A stretch of DNA of 64,000 bases from JABFRJ01 sp963847145 (GTDB taxonomy: Bacteria; Pseudomonadota; Alphaproteobacteria; Rhizobiales; Hyphomicrobiaceae), in NCBI GenBank assembly GCA_963847145.1, contig CAWJYN010000007.1, positions 620,001 through 684,000 of the forward strand, written 5' to 3'. This document shows, in pieces, positions 8,114-17,832 of the stretch (positions within the stretch are counted from its first letter, which is position 1; every line of letters begins with the position of its first letter). Made by a program: the position numbers and the translations under genes. The notes under the pieces were generated by a model that worked only from the letters and a program-made list of their open reading frames with translations, had not been told where the DNA came from and did no database searches.

Positions 8114-10699
8114 CTAAGCGCCGGCGTTTTGCTGCCGGCTCATTTCAGCTCCGCTCATTCGCGGCTTCAGTCGCTCGAGAAGCAGCAGAACTGTGAAGCC
8201 TGCCATGAGGGTTACTGTCAGGTCGTCAGCATGCAACGGCCCAAAGCGGAAGAGGTCTTTGGCCGTCGGCCACAGCAGTGAGAGCCCTAAGGTCAACGTA
8301 ACGGCTGCTAGAACCCAACCAAAAGCTGGGTTGGGACGTTGGATGGCTGTTGCGATAGAAGCGCTCATGGAGCGATTGACCAGGATGAGACTGATGATTG
8401 TCATCACTAGTGAGAAGAATGTCAGCGCGCGCAGTTCCGTCTCAGGCATTCCGCGCCGAAACGCAATTATGAAGATTACGCCGATCATGCAGAATGCCAA
8501 CGCACCCTGCAGCACACTCCAGATGATCTGGCGTCGTGCAAACAACGGTTCGTCGGGCGGTCGCGGTGGCCGCTGCATAATGTTGTCTTCTTCGGTCTCG
8601 GCCTCGAATACCAGCGAGCACACGGGGTCAATCACCATCTCCAGAAAAGCGATATGGATCGGGCTAAGGATGATCGGCATGCCAAGGAGCAACGGCAGCA
8701 GCGCAAGGCCTGCGATGGGAATGTGAACGGCCAGAATGAAGGCCATGGCCTTGCGCAGATTGTCGTAGATACGCCGGCCGAGCCGGATCGCGCGCACAAT
8801 GGACCCGAAATCATCATCGAGCAGCACGATCGACGACGCCTCGCGGGCGACGTCCGTTCCGCGACCACCCATCGCGATGCCGATGTGAGCTGCCTTGAGG
8901 GACGGCGCATCGTTGACGCCGTCGCCCGTCATGGCGACAACGTCACCGTTGGACTTGAGCGCGTTGACAATCCGCAACTTCTGCTCGGGCATGATCCGTG
9001 CAAATAGAACCTGCCCTTTAAGTGCATCTGATAGGGCTTTGCCGCTCATCTGTCGAAGCGTCTCGCCATCGATGACATCCGCGCATTCAATGCCGGCTTG
9101 TCGGGCGATGGCTTGCGCCGTGGCGGGGTAGTCACCGGTTATCATGATGACGCGAACGCCAGCCGAGCGGCACTCGGCCACCGCGGCAGGAACACTCTCG
9201 CGCAGGGGGTCCGCGAAGCCAATCAAGCCAAGATACTTGAATGCAAAGCCGCTCGGTGATGCTGGCCAGTCCCCGCCGGAAAACGTTGCCCGGGCGACAC
9301 CCAGCACGCGCAGCCCTGCTGCTGCCATCTGGTCGACAGTAGCCCCAAGCGCAGCAAGTTCGCTCAAGCCGAAGCCGCACAGCTTGCCGATCGCTTCTGG
9401 AGCGCCCTTCGTTGCGACGAGGTAGTGCCCTGCTTCGTCGCCGGTCTGCCACACCTAAGTCACTGCGAGCAGTTCTGGTCGAAGACCATAGCTTCGCGCG
9501 AGCTTCCAGTCCGAAGCAGTCTGAGGCTGTTCCACCGCCGCCGTGTCGCGGGAGAACTCATGCAGTGCTTTATCCATTGGATCAGCGGGCGTTTGTGCAC
9601 TGGCCAGTCGCCCATGTTCTGCGATGTCAGCAGCGGTGGGTCCGGCAGGCGCAGTCGAGCCCCGCACCCACATCACATCCCCCGATACGGTTCGGATTTC
9701 TGCGACGGACATGCGATTTTCGGTCAGGGTGCCGGTCTTGTCGGTGCAGAGAACCGTTGCGGCGCCGAGAGTCTCGATAGCTGCGGCACGACGCGTCAGC
9801 ACGCGCCCTTGTGATATGCGCCACGCACCCATGGCCATGAAGACGGCCAGAACAACCGGGAACTCCTCCGGCAGCATCGACATTCCGATTGCGATCCCGG
9901 CGAGGAGGGCTTCCAGCCAGCCACCGCGCAACGTTTTGTAGAGCAACACAGCCAAGACGCTGACGGCGCCGCCGAAGGCTGTAAAATACAGCACCAGTGT
10001 CTGCATTTGCCCTCTCAATCGGGAGGGTTCCGGCTCAAGCGAACTGAGCGACTGGCCGATCTTGCCGATTTCGCTTCGCACACCGGTAGCAGTCACTTCG
10101 GCAATGCCGGAGCCACGAACGACAAGGCTCCCTGAGAATACCAGGGGCAGATCGTCGCCGCCGGGACGCGGGTTCTCAGCACCTAGCGGTTCGCGCCGTG
10201 CGATCTTTCTGACGGGGACCGATTCACCGGTGAGGAGCGACTCGTCGGCCAAAAGGTCATGGCATTCCAGCAACACCGCGTCCGCCGGTACGCGATCACC
10301 CTCCGACAGTACGACCAAGTCACCCCGGACCACGTCGCGCCCGGCGATGCGTGCGCGCTGACCGGCGCGAATGACAAGAGCGCGCGGACTGGTCAGATCG
10401 CGCAGGGTTTCCAGCACGCGTTCGGTCCGCGCCTCCTGCACCACGGTGATCAGAACCGACAGCATGGCGAAGGCGAGCAGAACTGCCGCCTCTTTGAGAT
10501 CGCCAAGCATCAGGTAAATAAGTCCGCTCCCGAGCAAAAGCGCCAGCATTGGCTCGCGCAGAACCTCGACGACGATATCAAACGCCGAACGGTGCCGCTG
10601 CTGGGGCAATGCGTTGTAACCCTCAGCAACTTGCCGGGCGCGCACTTCGAGGTCCGTTAGGCCAGCGCCAACGGGCACAGATAGGTTCATGTCGTTCAT
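8114..10699 (-). pseudogene. P-type cation-transporting ATPase (CtpF/PMR1-like) with internal amber stop
   Basis: An 861-codon type-II P-type ATPase interrupted by an in-frame TAG at 9455-9457; the frame continues directly on the other side. Upstream part: actuator motif LLTGESVPV, the M4 ion-site motif MLPEEFPVVLAVF and phosphorylation site CTDKTGTLTEN. Downstream part: KGAPEAIGKLCGFG, MTGDGVNDAPSLKAAHIGIAMG and six C-terminal helices. The expected sequence around the stop is VT-Q/H-VWQ, so CAG to TAG is the simplest change. Such pumps move Ca2+ or other cations; a relative (CtpF) belongs to the mycobacterial DosR regulon. It follows the cbb3 assembly genes 69 bases after the DUF2189 gene. 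Either a null allele or a base error. Confidence 0.8.
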
Positions 10700-10767
10700 G
10701 GGCGCGTTCTCCCATTGAGGTCAGCATGCATCGTTGTGGCCAGGCGGCTCACTGCCAGCGATCGACA

Positions 10768-11562
10768 TTACCGCCGAGGCGCATAGATGTCTTCGTAGGC
10801 GTGCCACGTCGCGTGGCCGATCAGAGGAAAGATGACGATCAGGCCCACCAGAAACGTCGTGAAGCCGACGAGCATCAGCGCGACGATGACGACAGCCCAC
10901 AGCGCCATCGGTTGCAGGTTCTTCAGGGTGGCTGCAAAGCTGGCACGGACGGCCGATACGGCGTCTGTCCGGCGTGCAAGAAGCATGGGGACCGAGACCA
11001 CTGAGATGGCGAAGATGATGGCGGCGATAATCCCGCCGACGATCGATCCAGTCACCAGCAAGCCCAATCCCGCTTGTGTGAACAACAGCACGTGCATGAA
11101 CTCACTGACGGGTGGAAGGGCACTTGTGCCGAGAAAGAGCGCGAGCAGTAGAAACGCGATCCTGAGCCACAGCAGGTAGGCGAACATCAGCATCGCGCCG
11201 AATAATAACAGCTGTTTGCGTGTTGCGGTTCCCGCAAGGATTACGTCCACTGTACGAATGGGCTCACCTGATGCGAGACGGCGGCTGGCCTCGTAGAGAC
11301 CCACAGCCGCTAGCGGCCCGACGATGAGGAAACCGCCAGCAAGAGCAGGAAAGAGCGCCTGAAGATCGCGTGCGGCAAGGCTCGCTGCGAGCACCGCAGC
11401 GATGAGCGTGAACGCGAACCCATAGCTAAGGCTCAGTATTGGCATGTGCCAGAGGTCGCGCCAGCCGGCCGCAAGCCATGCCCATGGCGCGTCGAATGGA
11501 ACCAACCGCGGCGGCGGAATGGACTCAGGTTGGTTGGCGACGATGTCGTTGGCAATCGTCAT
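10768..11562 (-). CDS. DUF2189 family membrane protein
   Basis: A 264-residue polytopic membrane protein. After a short polar leader come WAWLAAGWRDLWHMPILSLSYG and about six hydrophobic segments, ending in IGHATWHAYEDIY, which matches the DUF2189 family often found with cbb3 oxidase genes. ATG 11562 is used because it overlaps the ccoS stop codon (ATGA). The longer frame upstream is the Arg-rich shadow of ccoS. Function unknown; its coupling to ccoS suggests a role in membrane or oxidase biogenesis. Confidence 0.85.
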   Translation of the reverse strand: MTIANDIVANQPESIPPPRLVPFDAPWAWLAAGWRDLWHMPILSLSYGFAFTLIAAVLAASLAARDLQALFPALAGGFLIVGPLAAVGLYEASRRLASGEPIRTVDVILAGTATRKQLLLFGAMLMFAYLLWLRIAFLLLALFLGTSALPPVSEFMHVLLFTQAGLGLLVTGSIVGGIIAAIIFAISVVSVPMLLARRTDAVSAVRASFAATLKNLQPMALWAVVIVALMLVGFTTFLVGLIVIFPLIGHATWHAYEDIYAPRR

Positions 11563-11729
11563 GCCGGTTCCTCGGAGCTGTCGTCGGGCGGCGGCACATC
11601 GTCGAGGGCACGCCAACCGGCGCCGTCGAGGTCTTCGTACTGATTGCTGCCCAGCGACCAAACAAATGCCGCAAGCGCCAGACCGCCGAGGGCGAGCGCA
11701 GCGGGCACGAGCCATGCTAGGGCCGTCAT
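11559..11729 (-). CDS. ccoS: cbb3 oxidase maturation protein CcoS
   Basis: A 56-residue single-helix protein (MTALAWLVPAALALGGLALAAFVWSL) followed by the short conserved motif SNQYEDLDGAGWRALDD, the hallmark of CcoS. CcoS is needed for assembly of active cbb3 oxidase with its cofactors. Start and stop overlap ccoI and the DUF2189 gene respectively by four bases, so the three are translationally coupled. Confidence 0.93.
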   Translation of the reverse strand: MTALAWLVPAALALGGLALAAFVWSLGSNQYEDLDGAGWRALDDVPPPDDSSEEPA

Positions 11730-13921
11730 GGCGCGGCCTCCTTTGCAGAACGGGTGAGGCGCAGGGCGTTGAGCGTTACGGCAATGGACGACACCGACAT
11801 CGCAATAGCGGCGATCAGCGGCGTGACGCGACCCGCCATGGCCAACGGCACGAACAGCGCGTTGTAGCCGATGGCGATGGCGAAGTTCTCGAGTGCGCAA
11901 CGCCGTGCTGCCTTGGCGATGCGCAGGCACGTGACGACGGGATGCAAGCGTTCGCCCTGAAAGATTGCGTCGGCTGCCATCTGGCTGATATCGGCTGCGG
12001 TTGAAGGCGACAGCGCGGCGTGGCCAGCTGCCAGCGCAGGCGCATCATTCAGGCCGTCGCCGACCATCAGCACTTTGTGGCCGGCGCTGGCGAGCTTGTG
12101 GAGACGTTCGATCTTTTGTTCGGGCCGCTGCTGGGCGGACCATCGTGAGATGTGAACCGCTCGTGCGGCGTTCTCAACGGCGGGTTTGGCATCACCAGAC
12201 AGCAGTTCGATGGCATAGCCGTCCCCAGCAAGCGTCGCGACGGTCGCCGCCGCATCGGAGCGGAGCACATCACCGACGTGCAGGGGGACGGGAGCGGCGT
12301 CACCGTCGCGGAACCAGAGCGAAGCGTGCGTATCGGATGCATCTTGAACGCCACAGAAGGCTGCCGACCCTAAACGCAATGTCCGATCCTCATAGGTAGC
12401 CTCCAGCCCGGTGCCGGTGCATTCTCGAACATCAGCGACAGCAGGAGGCTTGAGACCGCGACGCCGGGCTTCGCGAGTGACCGCTTGCGCATAGGGATGC
12501 CGGCTGCCGACGGCAAGACCCGCCGCCCGCCTGAAGGTCTCATCGGGGATCTCGGCTGCCGAGGAAAGTTCCGGGCGACCCATTGTGAGTGTACCAGTTT
12601 TGTCGAGAACTACGGTGTCGATTTCAGCCAGGCGTTCAAGCGCGTCGGCAGTCTTGAGAACGATGCCTTCTCGGAACAACCGCGATGTGGCGACGACCTG
12701 TACGACCGGGACAGCGAGAGCCAGAGCGCAGGGGCAGGTAATGATGAGGACGGCGATCGCGGCGGTTAAAGCTTGTTCCCAGCCAGCACCTACGAGCATC
12801 CATCCAACAAACGTAAGCGCACCGAGAACGTGAACTGCCGGGGCATAGAGTTGCGCGGCGCGGTCTGCAAGGCGAACGTAGCGGCCGCGGGCTTGCTCCG
12901 CGGTTTGTATCAAGCGGGCGATTTCACTGATCAGGCTGTCCTCGACCGCCGCGGCAGCCTCGATTTCGAATGGGCCAGATAAAGCGATCGTGCCGGCATG
13001 AACCACGTCGCCTCGTGCAGCAAGGCGCGGCGTGCTTTCGCCAGTAACGATGCTGTCGTCGAGAGACGCGGAGGTGGTGATCAGACGTCCGTCGACGGGG
13101 ATCTGTTCACCGGCAGCGATCTGGAGCGACATGCCGGGTTCTATGGCTGCAACGGCGATCGTGCCGATACTGCCGTCAGCGCGGACTTGCGATGCCGTGA
13201 CGGTGCGGCGGCCGAGCAGGTTTTCGGCGGCGCTTGCGGCGCGGGAGCGGACGCCTTGATCGAGCACGCGGCCGAGCAAGAGAAAGAACAGCAGCGTCAC
13301 GGCCGCATCGAAGTAGACCTGCTCGCTGCCACGTATGGTTTGGAACAGGCTCATCAGCGTCGCGAGCGTCACGCCGAGCGAGATTGGCACATCCATGTTA
13401 AGGCGCCGCGTCGCCAAGGCTTGGCGGGCTGAGGCAAAAAATGGCTGGCCGGCATAGGCAACGGCGGGCAGCGCAATGAGAGCCGACAGCCAATGAAACA
13501 GTGCCTGCTGCGAGGCCGGCATATCGCCGCCGTGGCCAGACCAGACAGAGACCGACAGCAGCATGATGTTGGTTGCGGCGAAACCGGCGACGCCGAGGCG
13601 TCGCAATAGGCCGGAGCTGTTGAAAGCTTGGGCAGTGGATGCTTGTGGCGCTAGTATCGACGCCTTAAATCCGTGCGCTGCAAGAGCATTGACGTACGCA
13701 TCAGGCGAAGAACGGACGGCATCTGAGAGAATCGCGACACGCCGCGCCGATAGATTGACGCGTGCGCTCTGCACCCCAGGAAGCGCGCCCAAAGCGGTCT
13801 CAACCGTTCGAAGACAGTTTCCGCAGTGCATGTTCTCCACTGCAAGGGTCGTGGTGATGAGGCGGGGCTTGGCGGGAGCAGTCACCGGCGACCGATCGTC
13901 GACAGTCAGGGCGTGAGCCAT
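11726..13921 (-). CDS. ccoI: copper P1B-type ATPase for cbb3 oxidase (CcoI/FixI)
   Basis: A 731-residue copper-exporting ATPase that supplies Cu to the periplasmic/membrane side for the CuB centre of cbb3 oxidase. An N-terminal HMA domain has CGNC at 33-36. The actuator motif is VTGESTP, the intramembrane metal site CPC is at 396-398, the phosphorylated Asp is D440 in DKTGTLT, and the hinge is MVGDGLNDAPAL. Eight membrane helices are expected. It overlaps ccoH by 16 bases and ccoS by 4. Intact, unlike the two other P-type ATPases in the window. Confidence 0.94.
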   Translation of the reverse strand: MAHALTVDDRSPVTAPAKPRLITTTLAVENMHCGNCLRTVETALGALPGVQSARVNLSARRVAILSDAVRSSPDAYVNALAAHGFKASILAPQASTAQAFNSSGLLRRLGVAGFAATNIMLLSVSVWSGHGGDMPASQQALFHWLSALIALPAVAYAGQPFFASARQALATRRLNMDVPISLGVTLATLMSLFQTIRGSEQVYFDAAVTLLFFLLLGRVLDQGVRSRAASAAENLLGRRTVTASQVRADGSIGTIAVAAIEPGMSLQIAAGEQIPVDGRLITTSASLDDSIVTGESTPRLAARGDVVHAGTIALSGPFEIEAAAAVEDSLISEIARLIQTAEQARGRYVRLADRAAQLYAPAVHVLGALTFVGWMLVGAGWEQALTAAIAVLIITCPCALALAVPVVQVVATSRLFREGIVLKTADALERLAEIDTVVLDKTGTLTMGRPELSSAAEIPDETFRRAAGLAVGSRHPYAQAVTREARRRGLKPPAVADVRECTGTGLEATYEDRTLRLGSAAFCGVQDASDTHASLWFRDGDAAPVPLHVGDVLRSDAAATVATLAGDGYAIELLSGDAKPAVENAARAVHISRWSAQQRPEQKIERLHKLASAGHKVLMVGDGLNDAPALAAGHAALSPSTAADISQMAADAIFQGERLHPVVTCLRIAKAARRCALENFAIAIGYNALFVPLAMAGRVTPLIAAIAMSVSSIAVTLNALRLTRSAKEAAP

Positions 13922-14415
13922 AAGCGCCTCCGGATACGATAATCGATCTCCAGGTTCTGCGGATCTTGCACGCCGACGTCGACGATCCAGTTTCCGGCCG
14001 GCAACTCCGACATAGTGGCAGTGTAGTTACCTGAGGAGAGCTCCGCGAGCGCAACTTTGCGATCGAAGGACCGCGTTGAGGGACGACCGATTGTCAGGAT
14101 AACGCGCTTGCCGCCGATGGGTTGGCCGGACGCCTCGCGGAGGACAAGTTTGATGACACCGGAAGCGCTCACATCGAGATCGCTGCGCCAATGCAGGTCT
14201 GTTTGACGATCGCTCGCGGCAACTCGCTGATTGTAAGCGAGACCTTTCCGATAGGGTTCCTCGGAGACCACGCCGGAATGCGTCGCAAGTGACGTGACGA
14301 TGAAGTAGCCGTTGATAGCGAAAATGCACCCGAAAAAAGCAAGCAGGATCGCCAATACTTGCCACCCTTGAAGGCCGTCAGGTCGTGCTACCTCGGGCGC
14401 AGTCGAACGTCGCAT
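13906..14415 (-). CDS. ccoH: cbb3 oxidase assembly protein CcoH (FixH)
   Basis: A 169-residue protein with one N-terminal membrane helix (GWQVLAILLAFFGCIFAINGYFIVTSLATHSG) and a periplasmic FixH domain with the conserved SEEPYRKGLAYNQRV segment. CcoH is an assembly/stability factor of cbb3 oxidase. It lies 8 bases after ccoG and overlaps ccoI. Confidence 0.93.
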   Translation of the reverse strand: MRRSTAPEVARPDGLQGWQVLAILLAFFGCIFAINGYFIVTSLATHSGVVSEEPYRKGLAYNQRVAASDRQTDLHWRSDLDVSASGVIKLVLREASGQPIGGKRVILTIGRPSTRSFDRKVALAELSSGNYTATMSELPAGNWIVDVGVQDPQNLEIDYRIRRRLWLTP

Positions 14416-14423
14416 TGTGACCT

Positions 14424-16010
14424 CTAAGGTTTCGCCGTCGGCGACTGGAACACTGTTCTTCGCGCCGAATACGCGCCCGTTCCTTGATCGATGACAACCA
14501 GCGTAACGCCCTGTGTTGCTAACCTGAGCGCATGCACCTGTTCGGGAGGTGCTGTGACGAATAGTCTGAGTTCTCGAAGCTCGTCGGTTGCGACCGTCAC
14601 TTCCGACAGCGCAGCGTCTGTGGCGCCGAGAAGGGAAAGGCGGACGCCTGGGAGGTCGCGCAAGGAGAGGCGGAACGTGCGCCGTTCATGCCGCTTGTTG
14701 AGAATTTTGATCGTGTAGCTGTTGCGCACGCTGCCGTCCGACAACATCACGTACGGCGGCACGCGATCTGGCAACACATTGACCTCGAGCAAGGAACGAT
14801 TGAGCCATGCGAAGAGCATGATGACGCCGACCAGTGCGAAAAGTCCCGCGTAGAGGAGAGTTCTCGTGCGGATGGGGCGGAAAGGCTCGTGCTGTCCACG
14901 CCCCTTTGCATCGGCCCGCGCCACCGTATCGTAGCCAATCAACCCACGTGGGCGGCCAATTCTATTCATGATGTCATCGCAGGCATCAATGCAGAGGCCA
15001 CATTGGATACATTCAAGTTGAGAGCCGTCGCGGATGTCGATGCCTGTCGGGCAGACCACGACGCAAGCCTTGCAATCGATGCAGTCGCCGCGATTCGACC
15101 AGTTCACGTGACCATCGGCGCCTTTCCGCACGGGGCCACGCGGTTCGCCGCGCTCGGGCTTGTAGCCGACCAAAAGCGTGTGGCTGTCGGTCATTGCGCC
15201 TTGAATACGCGGCCAGGGGCACATGTAGATGCAGACTTGCTCGCGGGCGATGCCGCCAAGCAGGTAGGTGGTCGCGGCGAAGATGCCGAGAAACAGGTAG
15301 GCAATTGTCGGCGCCGTGCCGCTCATCAGCTCGCGCGCCAGCGTCGGCGCATCGCGGAAGTAGAAAACCAGCGCGCCGCCGGTGAAAAGACCGACGGCCA
15401 GCCAGGAAAGGTGCGTCATCACTTTCTTGGCGATCTTCCCGGGCCGCCACGGTTCTTTGTCGAGGCGGATGCGGGCGTTCCGGTCGCCTTGCCAGAACCG
15501 CTCGATGGCGATCATCAGATCGGTCCAGACCGTCTGCGGGCAGGCGTAGCCGCACCAAACGCGGCCGGCCACCGCGGTGGCGAGAAAGAGCGCCAGCGAT
15601 GCAAGGACCAGCAAGCCGGTCACATAGTAGAACTCCTGCGGCCAGATCTCGAGAAAGAAGAAAAAGAAGCGGTTGTTGGTCATATCCAGCAGAACGGCCT
15701 GATCCGGCAGGTCAGAGCCACGGTTCCAGCGAAGCCAGGGCAACACGTAGTAGATGGCCAGTGTCACCGCCGTGACGGCCCATTTCACATTTCGAAAAGT
15801 GCCGCGGGCCTGCTTCGAGTAGATCTTTTGGCGGCTGGCGAAAAGGTTGCGGTCGGCCTTCCGGTTGACCGCTTCAACGTCGTGGCGTGCGATCTCAACG
15901 CCAGGTCTGGCCTTTGGATCAGATCGTCTGTCGAGCACTGTCGCCACGATGTTTCTTTCCTCAGCGACAATGTCGGGCGCACCAACGATGTTCATACCGC
16001 CGCAACACAT
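14424..16010 (-). CDS. ccoG: cbb3 oxidase accessory Fe-S protein CcoG (FixG)
   Basis: A membrane protein of about 528 residues with five helices and two ferredoxin-type [4Fe-4S] motifs (CIDCKACVVVCP and CIQCGLCIDACD). It also has the membrane-embedded cysteines WCGYACPQ and CIYMCPWPRIQ. CcoG reduces Cu(II) for delivery to cbb3 oxidase. The C-terminal third is an Ig-like periplasmic domain. The frame is open to 16070, overlapping ccoP. ATG 16010 (preceded by GAGAA) or ATG 15995 are more likely starts; family homology begins only around DVEAVNRKADRNLFASR. Confidence 0.92.
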   Translation of the reverse strand: MCCGGMNIVGAPDIVAEERNIVATVLDRRSDPKARPGVEIARHDVEAVNRKADRNLFASRQKIYSKQARGTFRNVKWAVTAVTLAIYYVLPWLRWNRGSDLPDQAVLLDMTNNRFFFFFLEIWPQEFYYVTGLLVLASLALFLATAVAGRVWCGYACPQTVWTDLMIAIERFWQGDRNARIRLDKEPWRPGKIAKKVMTHLSWLAVGLFTGGALVFYFRDAPTLARELMSGTAPTIAYLFLGIFAATTYLLGGIAREQVCIYMCPWPRIQGAMTDSHTLLVGYKPERGEPRGPVRKGADGHVNWSNRGDCIDCKACVVVCPTGIDIRDGSQLECIQCGLCIDACDDIMNRIGRPRGLIGYDTVARADAKGRGQHEPFRPIRTRTLLYAGLFALVGVIMLFAWLNRSLLEVNVLPDRVPPYVMLSDGSVRNSYTIKILNKRHERRTFRLSLRDLPGVRLSLLGATDAALSEVTVATDELRELRLFVTAPPEQVHALRLATQGVTLVVIDQGTGAYSARRTVFQSPTAKP

Positions 16011-16032
16011 GACCGTTCTCGCGCGCTTCCGG

Positions 16033-16905
16033 TCATTGACCGCCGCCAAGACTGTGGACGTAGACGGCAAGTGATTTGAGCGTCATCGGATCGAGGCGGC
16101 CTTCCCAGGCGGGCATTACGCCGCCGCGGCCGGTGCGGACGCTGGTGACGATCGCCTCGATGTTGTTGCCGTAGAGCCAGATCTGGTCGGTCAGGTTCGG
16201 TGCGCCTTGCTCGGGCTTGCCCTTGCCGTCGTCGCCATGACAGGCCGCGCATTGCTCTTTGAAGATGATTCCGCCGCGCGCCGCCGACTCTTTCGCCATC
16301 GTTCCACCCGAGATGGACAGCACGTACTCCGCAACTTCGAAGATCTGTTTGTCATCGAGCAGTTTGTCCAAGCCGTAACGCGGCATTTGCGATGTCCGGG
16401 TTTGCTTGTGGTCGGTACGGATGCCGAAACGGAGCGTCTGCAGAATATCGTCCGGCTTGCCACCCCAGAGCCAATCGTCGTCCCGCAGGTTTGGGTAACC
16501 GGCCACGCCTTGCGCGCCGCGGCCATGGCATGGCGCGCAATTCTCTGCAAAAGCCGTGCGACCAGCAGCGTCCGCGAAGCGTGCCAAATCAGCGTTCTTT
16601 AGAATTTCAGCGACCGGCAGTTTTGTGATCTCAACGCGCAGACCGGATTGGGCCTGATTGGCTGCTGCGACCTCGCGCGCAACGACATCACGTTGGCTGT
16701 ATCCGAGTACCCCGTTGGTATAGCCCGACAGCATCGGCCAAGCCGGATAGGCGATCCAGTAGCCCACTGCCCAGAGGATGCACGCGTAGAACGTGAGAAG
16801 CCACCAGCGCGGCAGCGGATTGTTCAACTCCTTGATGTCGTCGTCCCAGACATGGCTGGTCGTTTCGACGCCTGTTATCTGATCAATGTTGCGCTTGTCG
16901 CTCAT
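16033..16905 (-). CDS. ccoP: cbb3 oxidase diheme cytochrome subunit CcoP
   Basis: A 290-residue subunit with an N-terminal membrane helix (WWLLTFYACILWAVGYWIAYPAW) and two c-type haem sites, CAPCH at 123-127 and CAACH at 219-223, each followed by a Met ligand region. It passes electrons from the bc1 complex or soluble cytochromes to CcoO/CcoN. The start codon overlaps the ccoQ stop. Confidence 0.95.
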   Translation of the reverse strand: MSDKRNIDQITGVETTSHVWDDDIKELNNPLPRWWLLTFYACILWAVGYWIAYPAWPMLSGYTNGVLGYSQRDVVAREVAAANQAQSGLRVEITKLPVAEILKNADLARFADAAGRTAFAENCAPCHGRGAQGVAGYPNLRDDDWLWGGKPDDILQTLRFGIRTDHKQTRTSQMPRYGLDKLLDDKQIFEVAEYVLSISGGTMAKESAARGGIIFKEQCAACHGDDGKGKPEQGAPNLTDQIWLYGNNIEAIVTSVRTGRGGVMPAWEGRLDPMTLKSLAVYVHSLGGGQ

Positions 16906-17081
16906 TCCGGCCTCACAGGCTTCTGGTTGCCACGATCAAGATCAAGCGCGTCCCGCTGGACTGCGTCGAACACCCGACCGTTGCTCGGCCACATGGCGTA
17001 CACAACGACGCCCGCCGCCATGGCGATGAACATCAGCAACGAAGTCACCTGACTCCACGTCGCAACGGTCTCATAGTTCAA
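16902..17081 (-). CDS. ccoQ: cbb3 oxidase small subunit CcoQ
   Basis: A 59-residue single-helix protein lying between ccoO and ccoP. Translation from TTG at 17081 gives MNYETVATWSQV then LLMFIAMAAGVVVYAMWPSN, matching the normal CcoQ beginning. GAGGTGAG stands a few bases upstream. An ATG four bases further upstream is out of frame and stops after four codons. The TTG start, or alternatively a one-base insertion after an original ATG, explains why it is easily missed. Confidence 0.85.
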   Translation of the reverse strand: MNYETVATWSQVTSLLMFIAMAAGVVVYAMWPSNGRVFDAVQRDALDLDRGNQKPVRPE

Positions 17082-17088
17082 GCATGGC

Positions 17089-17832
17089 TCACCTCAGGTT
17101 TGGGCCAGATGCGTCGAAGGTTGCGAAATCCACCATCTGTCCAAGGATCTGCAGATAGGCGACAAGTGCATCCATCTCGCTTGGCTCTTTGAGCGAGCGC
17201 TGTTCGAAGCGAACAACTTTGGCTTTTGGGTATCGGCTCAACAGTTCACGCGCGGCGCGGCTGTCCGGGTCGATCTGCGCTTTTAGATCGCGCTCGGCGC
17301 TGTCGAGCATGGCATCGGTGTACGGCACACCGACGCGGCGCAGCGTTTGCAGCTTCTGCTTGACGTCGTCGATCCGGAGCGGCGTTGCCGCGAGCCACGG
17401 ATAGCCGGGCATAATGCTTTCCCGAACAAGCGCGCGTGGAGCGGCAAGATGGTCGGCGTGCCATTGGTCCGAATACTTGCCACCGACTCGTGCGAGGTCA
17501 GGGCCTGTGCGCTTGGATCCCCACTGGAAGGGGTGGTCGTACATGCTCTCGGCGGCGAGACTGTAGTGGCCGTAGCGCTCGACCTCGTCGCGGAGGGTGC
17601 GGATCATCTGGCTATGGCAATTGTAGCATCCCTCGCGAACGTAGATGTCGCGGCCGGCCTGTTCGAGCGGGGTGTATGGCCGCATGCCGCGCACACGCTC
17701 TATCGTGCTGTCGACCCAGAACAGCGGTGCGATCTGTACAAGGCCGCCGATCGAGACGACGATCAGGATGCCGATCAAGAGGATCAAAGAGTTCTTCTCG
17801 AAAACGTCGTGATTTATGGCTGTTGCCCTCAC
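17089..17832 (-). CDS. ccoO: cbb3 oxidase monohaem cytochrome subunit CcoO
   Basis: A 247-residue membrane-anchored cytochrome c: N-terminal helix (NSLILLIGILIVVSIGGLVQIAPLF) and haem site CYNCH at 69-73. The conserved tail SEMDALVAYLQILGQMVDF is present. A GTG at 17832 overlapping the ccoN stop codon is the likely start, giving MRATAINHDVFEKNS. The longer frame is a ccoN shadow. Seven bases separate it from ccoQ. Confidence 0.92.
   Translation of the reverse strand: MRATAINHDVFEKNSLILLIGILIVVSIGGLVQIAPLFWVDSTIERVRGMRPYTPLEQAGRDIYVREGCYNCHSQMIRTLRDEVERYGHYSLAAESMYDHPFQWGSKRTGPDLARVGGKYSDQWHADHLAAPRALVRESIMPGYPWLAATPLRIDDVKQKLQTLRRVGVPYTDAMLDSAERDLKAQIDPDSRAARELLSRYPKAKVVRFEQRSLKEPSEMDALVAYLQILGQMVDFATFDASGPNLR

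Noticed and set aside
14688..16079. A 463-codon frame opposite ccoG
   Set aside because: High-GC shadow frame; ccoG on the opposite strand has Fe-S motifs and a conserved operon position.
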